Positions 24,601 to 35,515 of a stretch of DNA of 64,000 nt are shown here, piece by piece. The stretch lies in contig JASANG010002092.1 in NCBI GenBank assembly GCA_030248215.1, positions 248,001 to 312,000 of the forward strand, written 5' to 3'. Position numbers and translations under genes: made by a program. Under the pieces are notes generated by a model. The model saw nothing but the letters and a program-made list of their open reading frames with translations. It was not told the origin of the DNA and did no database searches. Position 1 is the first letter of the stretch. Every line of letters starts with the position of its first letter. This DNA is from Enoplolaimus lenunculus. Its lineage: Eukaryota; Nematoda; Enoplea; Enoplida; Thoracostomopsidae.

Positions 24601-27600
24601 TAAAACATTTTCGATCGACGGTAGCGATTTTGGTATCTCGAACATATTTACAGCTATGTAGAATTTTAACTGTAGTGTTGGAATATATTGTCCCGGCCAA
24701 GCATATGACATGCCGTGTGAAGGTTTTAAATTTCTAAAGCCCTACTTATGTATAGCTTAGTACTTAAGCAAGGATCGGCCGGATATTAATTTTTTAGCGG
24801 ATACCGGTACCGGAGCCGGATAGTAAATTTTGTACCGGAGCCGGATGTTAACCGGATATCGAATCTAAATTTGTACACTGTTTGGAAGTATTTGAGCGGT
24901 GCAAAAATACGTATATATGTAATGGATTTAGGATTTTTTGGTTTGGATTTTTCATTCCATGTCAGTGTCCATTCATGAATTGCTTGCAATTGCAGTCGCT
25001 TCAAAATATCTGGTATTTTGCAGGAATGGGCAGTCTCGGTCAAAAAAGCGAGACCGAGACCCAACCTACTAAGACTGAGACTTTTGGTCTCGGCCTCGTT
25101 CAATTTTAACCGTTACCGAAAATAAAAATAAGACTTTTTAAACAAAACTTTTGAATATTTTTATCTGCTCTGAATTGCCGTTATATACAATTAAACTAAT
25201 AAACGGCGCCAGACTTTATTTTTTACTTTGTTGTTAACTTGGCAACTGTCCCCATACACTTCGAACAGGTCGGGACAAATCCCACTGTCTCAAACCACCC
25301 TCAGTACAACCCTAATTCAAAGCTATAGTGTTGTTTTTTATCCCGGTCAAACTGAATAGGCTGGAGAATTTTTTAACATATCGTAAATGTTATAGATGCG
25401 ATGAACCAGATTTTTTTCACGACGCCTTAAATGTCTTAAACGCGAAAATGCAACTATTTGTGCTTTGTCACAAAAAATCAAAGCTTTTTGGAGACCGAGA
25501 CCGCCCATCCGTAGTATTTTGACGTGCAAAAACACATTTTATGATATTTGGAACCACAACCACAAATATCGGGTTTCCGGTAGGTTTATACCGGATTCCG
25601 AAGCCGGATACGGATGTCGGATTTTGCCGGATATTAAACCGGAACCGGATATCCAGTCGATTCCTGTACTTAAGTGCATGCTAAGTAATTACTCAATGTT
25701 GTCGTTTTTAAAAGCGTACTTAAGTTATTTAATTACTTAAATCGCTGACTAAATTTTATAGATTACAACTTAATCGTTCAGCTATACTAATAACCTTGAT
25801 CTTATTGTAGACTCATTGTGTATACATAATTAATCCAAAATTATTACTTTCTTGTTATGTGAATGGCTGACATTTAGCGTTTATTTGTTTTTGCGTGAAA
25901 ATTCAAGTATTTATTTACACAAGTTGACGACTTAAGTAATTGCATAAATATATCTTACGTAAATATTTGAGTAAGATATCAGAAACCCAGCCCTTGCTGT
26001 TCACTTCAAAATTTAAATGCCTGCTGTTTTCACGGTATGAACGTCTAGGGTCATCAACTTTCCATTCCTTTTGGCATACAAAATATGAATCCGACTTTAA
26101 AACTGATTTTGAAGTTCGATCGTGGTGTCAACATACTGGTGTTGAATTTATCACAAGTTTCAGGTTATATTCGGCAGGTTTTTGGCTTCCAGAACTAGAC
26201 TTTTTATTAATTGCTCATTGGCCTGAATACGAAGAGTTTTAGTTAGTTGACGCATGTTTCTTTGTGTGCGTGTCATGGGCATAGCACATTACTGAAATAT
26301 TTAGGTGCCTTGGTTCTAGAACGCTAATAAGTTTTTCTTCACTTTAGTTGTGATTTTTAACCTGCCAGTTTTAAAAAATGCGTTTGTGATCTGGCGTTAC
26401 GTACTTTGGAATTTAATCTATATGGGTAAAAACGCTAGTGTTAACTATGTTTTGTTCTATAACGTTTTAAGTACCTAATACTCACGTATAGTGTAGAAAA
26501 CAAAATTAACCCGAGCGATGACATATTATATAGCATAATAAGCAGGCGTACTATTGGGTGCAAACGGAATTCCGATTGAAAACAAGTTTCAAGTCATTTT
26601 CGATTTCGATTACACATTCAATAGCAATCGGGACTTGAGTTTTGATGTTTGCACTTGGTTAGTGTTGCAGCCGTGTTACACTTCGAAGAAATTTTCCTAC
26701 CTTTTGACAATACCGTAGCCGGGGACCGGGAACTGCGGTTCTCCCTCCTGAAATTGCTATCCAAGAAATGAAAAGTGGTAAAGTTTCACAAAAATAAAAT
26801 GAAAATCGCACTCTCGTTCGCTTCACTCGCGAACATTCAACGTATCGATATCAATCTTCACGTCTGGCATTGCATATCATGCATCTGTTAATCCTATGTG
26901 TATGTACAGAACAGGTGCAAGCGCAGTGGCGTAAGTGTTAGGTGGCTAGGATGGGCGGTCTCGGTCTAGGCAAGTCTCGAATTTGGCTGGTCTTGGTCTC
27001 GCTTTTCTTGAGTCTCAGTGGTTTACAAATCCAGATCAAAGAGGTGAAAACAATGCAAATAATTGCTATTAGCTGAGCTAGTTTGAAGTTGATGAAAGGA
27101 GGTAGCAATGCTTTGCTCGTATTTTAGACTAAATGTACATGCGTAAACCACTAAAATTGGATATATGTTTACTTCATTCAATATTATGACTGTATTAATG
27201 AAGTCTCAAGTTCCCTCAAAGTGATTATCTTGCCACATTATGACATGGATGGCTTAGGTTTATTTTTACGCCTCAGCTTAGGTATGCGGGTGTGGAAGTA
27301 AACAAGTATAAAATTGCACAACGCAAGTAATGTGAATAAGCTTTTTGCATAGTTGATCACCAAGTATATAGTGTTTTTATTAACATTGGCACTGACGGTC
27401 GCATATAATTCGCTTAAGTTTAATTTCATATGTGCGCAACGTCTGGTATAATTGAAGTTGGAGGCAGTTATGTGAAAGTTTTCATAATATACTTACAAGT
27501 TGTTTACGCACGAAGTACTTATTTTTTAAGATATAAAAATTACTTTTATGTGCTTTTCTGTGAATTTTAGCCGAGGTGCCAACTCACATCATGCACGCAA

Positions 27601-30488
27601 TAGTGGTGGGAGTGGTACAAATTTTGCATCGCATCATGATCACCAGCAACAAAATCAGTACGCCGTATCGACTGGTTCAAATGCACCGGGTAGTTACAAC
27701 AGTAACACGATGAGCTACAACAACAACAACAACAACAACAACACTGATTCCAACCTTAATGCTGGTTCGGCCGCGTTTGCTGCAGGCGTCTTTAATTCTG
27801 GTGGTAGTAGTTCAAAAAGTTTTGGCAGTGGTGGCAAAATAGCGACTGTCGGTAGCAAATCAACAAGCAAAACAAATGCAGTAGTAACTACGGCACCTTC
27901 GGTGACCGATACAAATCAAGGTTATCCAACGGCTACAAACGTGAACCGCCATGACCAACAACGGCTTCAGCACGTAACAGCAGGTGATAACAAAACTGGG
28001 GGTGATGGTAATGATTTAGCATCATCTGTGGCAGCCGCCTCTGACCTGGTCACTACTGGTTCGTTTTCGTCATTTACAAGTAGCGCAACATCGTATCGCG
28101 CAGCCACAGGTGGTAATTCCACCGCTGCAGCTAGATTTTCAAATGTACCACAAGGGTAAGTGTGCAATAACTTTCGTAGGAAAATAGAAAATGTTCTTGA
28201 ATAGCGTGGTGATTTGACCTGCTATTGCGAGAAATAAATTAATGGAAACTGTTGAATTTAGTGATTAAACATGGTTGTGGATTACCTTGCTAGTTGTATG
28301 TATGTATTTGGTACGTTTAAATAATATTTTGGATAAATTAGCGGCATCTACAGTTCTTGATGAAGAAGCTACTGATTAGAGAAAGCCTATATGTGTAGGT
28401 TACTAATGCAGATACTGAGATTCTTTGCGTTAATGTCGTCAAACGTCAAATTTATTGTTACAGAGGACGTGGAGGTGGTCCCGAATCTCGATATTATTTC
28501 TGTCGACCCGGATATTCTGATCAAAACCTCCATTATCAAAGGTAAACGGCAGGGTGCGCCCGGATATCCGTTTCCGGTTTAATATCCGGTAAAAACAGCT
28601 ATACGTATCCGGTTGTGGTATCCGGTATAAACCAACCGAATATTTACGGTCAGCAAATACAGCGAAAAAATAAATTATTCTAACGCATATAATATCCGGT
28701 ATTCGGTTCTTGTTCCGGTGAAAATTCAATATCCGTATCCGGTAAATTTATGTTCAGTCACACCATGGACTACGATACTTCTGTTAGTTTGGATTTTAAA
28801 TTTGCTTCTTCTCAGTGTGGAAAGCTTATAAAGCTTCTTGCGTTACTAGAAAATGCTATCGCAGCAAAATATTTCGCTAAAATCCAATTCCACCTGTAAA
28901 ATTTAACTTTATGATATTCGGGACCACAGCTGTAAATATTCGGTATTCATTTAACCAGGATGCAACCGGAATTCCGATTCCGATTTGAATTGCGATTTAA
29001 AATGAATTCCGATATGATTCCGGTTGCACAATCAATCGGAATCGGAATTTTTAAATTTTAATTTTAATTCTATTTGTTGTGATATGTTGTATAAGAATTT
29101 GGTATCATATCTATTAAATAGCTTTCTTTGATTTAACTTATCAGTAATAGAATGTAGTTCAGCTTTACAGAACCAAAAATCATCGCCAATTTGTTCATGC
29201 GACGTTTTTGAAAATGGTTGCCAGCCAACGGACACCCTAAATCATTATTATATTTGTTAATACAAAATTATAGGTACAGTCACAAAATGTCTAGTTTTGA
29301 TTTCGATTAGAATTCCGGTATAAGTTTGCTGTTCCGATTCCGATTCCGGAATAATCCAGTTCCGGTTTGCAGTATGCTCAGTATTTACCTAAGTCGCCGG
29401 CTTAAATCCTTAACTTTTCAAACAAAAATAAAAAAACGGCAAATTTGACTTAGTGTCCGGAATTTTTTGAGGTACTACATAGCTATAATTGCAGTTAGAC
29501 CAAGGTGAAATGACTAAACTGTTACTCTGTAAGTACGTCAAAAAAGGTCTGTAACTAAATATTTGCTTAACTTAAGCACGATTTTAAAAAACGATGGATT
29601 GATTAAGTAATTGTTTTTCAAATACTTAAATGTAAAAACCTTGTAGATTATTCGGGTCACGATTGGTTTGTTTCAGCTTAAGACCACGAGGTTATGGTCG
29701 GCCATACGCACGAGGTAGTGGTGGACGGCATGGTGGTTCCACTCTGGAACGTGATTCGTTTCCATGGAACTCGGTACGTGAAAGCTAATTGATGCTCTAC
29801 ATAAATTTGGACGTAATTTGAACTTATTCTAGATTAGTGAAGTGTAGAATATTTAGTAGACCTTATTTTAGGAATTCTGCAAATTTAAAATTAGCCAATT
29901 TTTTTATTCTCTGTCGCATCCAAATTCCGAAATTTTTTCAATCCGTGTAGTACCACTACAACTGGTTAATAGCGTTATACTTTATTATACTTTTAGATGA
30001 GAGACCGGACGGGTATTTTTGTATCGACAGGTGGTATAGCTGGCGGCGGTATTAGTGCCCCGTATAGTAATCGAGATATGAGTGCTGCGGGTGGCGGTTT
30101 ACTGGCATCTCCGCCAGGTGGCTACTATTCTCATCCGTTAGGCATTCCTGGACCTAATGGTGGTCCAGCGTCATCCGGCATGCTAGTGCCATCGTTGTAC
30201 CACTCACACTATCATAATAGCCATCTGTCGCATCACAGTTATCACACACCATATCAAACCAGCGGTTATAATCATCAATTTATGACCGGGGCAACTCCGA
30301 CAGGGCCAAGTGGTGATTTTGATGGAAATTCAACGGATGACTATGCTCCTACAGAAAGGGCTGCCGGAGGAACCATTGCACCGCATGTGCGGATGGGACA
30401 ACCGTGGCACGTTTACGATGAACGACATCATTATCATCAGCCGCAAATGCAGTTGAGAAGCGCTCGTAATGTTAATAATAATAATAAT

Positions 30489-30523
<35 letters not shown>

Positions 30524-31052
30524 TGATAATAATATTAGTAACAATAATAATATTAATAACAATAATAATAACAGTAATGATCCTCAGGTGAGTCAGTGTC
30601 GAAACACTGCAGGCAGTGAAGATAAAAAGCTAGTTCGAGCAGAAGACAGTTGTTGTGAGGATGATGATAGCAGCAAAATGGACAAAACGAGTAAAAACGG
30701 TGGAGGAACAAAAAAAATGGTCGGTACTATCTCCGCCAATCCTGAGACAGCAAATGATTCGGCTAAAGATTGTCAATCGGTGATGGGCAACAATGCTGAT
30801 GTGTCCGACGTTTCAGTTGCAGAAAAGATTGATAATTGCGATTCGCAGATTGAAGTAGTCGAAGAAGGCAAATGCGATAGTTTGAAGTCAAATCTAAAAG
30901 ATGCCGATGACATTGAGACAAAATACGGATGCGACAATTCAAGTGCTGAGAACAAAAAGAAGCATGCAGGTAATGAGAACAATAGCAACAGCAGCAGCAA
31001 CATTATCATCAACAACAACAACAACAGCAGCAGCAGCAACAGCAGCAGCAGC

Positions 31053-31137
<85 letters not shown>

Positions 31138-34100
31138 GTAATAACACTTGCGAAAACGAACGAGAAGTCAGCGATATATTGTCAAGAAAAAATACAAGCA
31201 CTAAAACATACACGGTATCGTTAAACAAAAAACGAACTGACATTAAGTTAAGCGATATGTCTGCTGCAACAACCACGGCATCAAATATGTGTTTGAATTC
31301 CATTCCAGCTACGACCACTTCTGTGAACAGTAGTCACGATTTATATGGTGTTGGTGGAGGAAACATGCCGCAAGAAATGTTCACTGGAGAAGAACGAAGG
31401 CGCGGTGCGGCTAGAGGAGGTTCTGCGGGTTCAAACAATTACAACAGCTGTATCAGTAACCATAATAATGGCCATTCGCATTCTGCGAAACACAACGTCA
31501 ATAGTTATAGAGGTGGTGGTGGTGTTCATAGGCAAGCACAACAAGGTGGCGGAACATCAGAATCTCAGGGGCGAAAGGAATCAATTTCGAAGGCGACAAC
31601 GTTCGAGCTTGAACCAACTGCGTTCCCGCCGTTACCCGGAGCTGCAGACAACTGTAGTGGTGGAAACTATAGCGCTACAAACACCACGAGTCATGATCAG
31701 GTCAGTGTTTTATTGTTTAGTGATTTTTCATTTTTGAGACGGTCGCACCTTTTTATTGTGTGTCGCCCAAATATATTGAAAGTATGCTACAATACACTGA
31801 GCATTGGCTGGTTCGCGGCGGAGTGGGGAAAATTTCGGAGTGGGACGGGGGTTGAAGAATTTTTAGTAAACCGTTAGCTGCACTAGTCAGTGTTTAGTTA
31901 CCTACGTCTACAAATAAGCACATGGTCAAAAACAACCATAGAAATAATAAACATTGATCAAAAATATGACATATGATCGAGAGGAGAGGGTATGTTTAAT
32001 TCATACGGAATTTTTCGCAAAAATGTAAATAGCGTAAAATAAACTGGGGGAGAAATCGTGAGTGGGGGGGCTGAATCGGGCGGAAAATGTGAAGTGTGGG
32101 GGGGGGCTTTGCGAGCCCCCAGATGCAAAGACAGCGGTAATTTTGAGTGTTATAATATTTTATATAATATATGTTGTGCTCGAGCGGTATTACGTTCACA
32201 TTACTGTTTCGGACATAATTAAATAAGTGCAATCCCGATTGTTGTTTCTTGAACGATACGAACGCGATTCGAACTTCTCGAGGTTACAGTGCGCATACTC
32301 GCTACTACAGCAGTGTCGCGATTGCCTAGTATTAAATTTTCAATCGTTGGAACACTAACACGTGATCGCGATTGCTGCGAAATCCGCACTCAAGTCTCTG
32401 TCTGTGACAATGCATTTTATTATGTCCGAATCCGATTTAAAAAATGTGTCGTATTGCAGATTTTTAGAGCATCAATTATATTAAGCATCAATTATCTTAC
32501 TTTGGAATGCTTTTTTGCAGGAGTTGTCCGACATGGCAGAGGTCATACGCAAAAATTGTAAAAGCATAGTCAAGAACTCAGAGACTCTTATTACCACTAT
32601 TGCCGATACTGCAACAGTTGCAACGTGTTCCTCGTCATCTCATTCTCACAAAAACACATCTCAGCAATTAATGCATTTGCAGCAACCACAAGCAACCGTG
32701 GCCGCTGTTACGTCAGGTTCTGCCACTAAATTAGCGTCTGGTGGGAAAGAAGCTATATCTGTTGGTGATCAACAACATGTTCTGAAAAACGCGTGGAATA
32801 AAGTGAGTACTCCTACCTTGTTCCTTACATATATGTACTTTAGTTAACTGAATTCTACTGCAGCAATCGCGTTTTAAAAAGCATACCATAAGGGATTACA
32901 AGATCTAAAGGGCAACTATTGTTATTGTATTGCTGGATCAATGATGATATTTTTTGCAAATGACGTCATATATGTGTACCACACCATTGTGTATCCAAGT
33001 GGAAATTAAATGGAGATAAAATATTATAAAAAAATCAACAACCGCTGTAAAAAAATTTTATAGACGCCGATATCGTTAGCTGCTGAGAACGAAAACAACA
33101 CTGACAAGAGCAACAGTCATAACACGAACAGCAAAAAAACTCCAATCAAAAATATCATAGATGAAGACCAACGAAGTTAGTTTGTAAATATATATTATAT
33201 AATGTGTGTACAGCTTAAAATTTTGTAATGAGCTGAAAACCCAGAATGTAATGCGAAAATTATTAAAAGGTTTGGTAATGAATGTCTGCAAGTCTATGTT
33301 TCTCTTTCGTGATATAATGTCATATTGTTAAACTTTTCAGATGACAACCAAAATCGAACGGAAACCAAAACAACCAAAAGCCATATTAATCACAACAGTT
33401 ATTGTAATATCGAAAAAATTGCGGGTATAACTACTGCTACAACAACTACTACTGCTGCAACTAAAACAACTTGCTCTGATCACACCTCAACAATTATTTC
33501 CGATTCGGCGACATTTAGTCAACAAATACAGAGGTATCAGCAACTTTATACTATTGGTTACCCCCAGGAGTGCATGATAGACAAGACTTTGACACTTTTC
33601 CATCAACGCACCTAATTAAAATAGTGAGGTACCATGTGTACTCAACGAGTGGCATGCAATGTGCGTTATACACTCTTGGTTACACTAAGAATTGTAAATA
33701 GAGCCCACTTTAAATAAAAATATTAAAACTGGTGTATTCTGTGTACAAAAAATGTATCCAGCATAAGTTGCATTTTTAAAATCATACTCCCTTATAGTTG
33801 AAATTGGTCTAAACAAAAACAATGCATATTTCACGTGCGACTAAGTGCCTCCTTTATATTTTCAAATCGTATTACATGTGACACAAACCCACTCTAAGCG
33901 TAATGAGGGTCTGGTTGAAACGCAAAGGGCGATGATACATTATGCAACATGTAATAGCACATCAGTTACATCAGTTACATACTCTAGATGAACGCAAGCA
34001 TTGTCGACTCTTGATATACAAATTCGAGGTTGATAGCAAACCTACCAGTTGTTGAAAGAACATCATCCCATCTTTCATAGTGGTTTCAGAATGATCAAAC

Positions 34101-35135
34101 GTTTGTTAAAATACCTAATTTGAGTTTATTATTATGATTATGTTTGCAGTAATTCAACACCTTTATCATCGTCATCCTGTCAGCAACTACAAGACGTTGC
34201 GGTTAATAGTGAAGATATATGTGATAATGACCAGGAGCCGTGCAAAGTTACATCAAGAAAAGTGCCAAAAAATGTTGCGACAATGGCAGTAGGAATAGTC
34301 AGTGGTCGACTGACAACAAAAGCATCCGTTGCGACCCAAACTTCGGCAGAGGTAGGTACATTAACATCCGTATGAGGTATGGTCTCTTTCTGTTACATTA
34401 ATAGCTAACAGGCAGCGGTGCACCGGAAATTCCTGCAAAAATCCGATCCCTGTTCCGGCATCGATAGACGCAGAAACCGGAATACTTACAGATTTCACGC
34501 GAGATATCACATATCAGCTTTTAAATAGAAATTTGCCTCTTAAAGATCTTTAACTCAGATTTTATGCAATTTGTGTTTATTTTGCAGATCCCTCGTGTTA
34601 TTATAAATTACGCATATCATGTTTTCGCAGACTTTACCAATAGGTTATTGTTGCGTTATAGCCAGTTGACTCGAGTTCATTAGTTTCGCCAATTTTTGCA
34701 TGGGTGCTAACATTAGATTGTTAGCTAAATAAAATAATGAAATTTGTATTCACGTCTACACTTTGCTTGTAGTTTCCTTTAGAATGAATCGTTGAGAAAC
34801 ACAGGGTCGCACTATAGTTTTTGACTATTTTAATGTCATCCAGCACCGTGCTTGTGCGCGTGGCAACCAGTTACTTTAAGGGTACAATTTTAACTTGCGG
34901 TACAGTTCGGCGCACCACAAGTATAGCGATACCTTAACACCGTCTGCGCTGCGTTTTCAGGAGAACTGTGATACACGTAAGAAAGCATCAAAAACACATC
35001 ATCGACATCATCATCACCATCATCATCATCATCGTCATAGTAGTAGTAGTAACACAAGTAACAAGGAAAACCAAACGGCTGGTGACAACAAATACAGTGA
35101 AACTCAATCACACCATCAGCAAGAACACCACCACC

Positions 35136-35166
<31 letters not shown>

Positions 35167-35174
35167 TGAACAAG

Positions 35175-35215
<41 letters not shown>

Positions 35216-35471
35216 GAAGAACAACAACAAGAAGAAGAAGAACAACAACAACAACAACAACAACACCAACAACTGCAGGATTGCGAGCGACCAGTAGAGG
35301 ATCAGAATGCTCAAGGGGAGCAATCAGCAGCAGCATCTGCGTTAAATGACACAGACGCAGCTACTGTTGATAGTAACAACAAGCGGCTAAGTTACGCTGA
35401 AATGGCGCAGAAAAGTAAAAACAAACACGCGTCACAACATCAACAACCGCAACAACCACCGTCACAACAGC

Positions 35472-35515
<44 letters not shown>

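Noticed and set aside
30773-31318. Minus-strand ORF rich in Leu and Val (also 34890-35336)
   Set aside because: Complement of AAC/AAT and CAA triplet runs in Larp4B exons.
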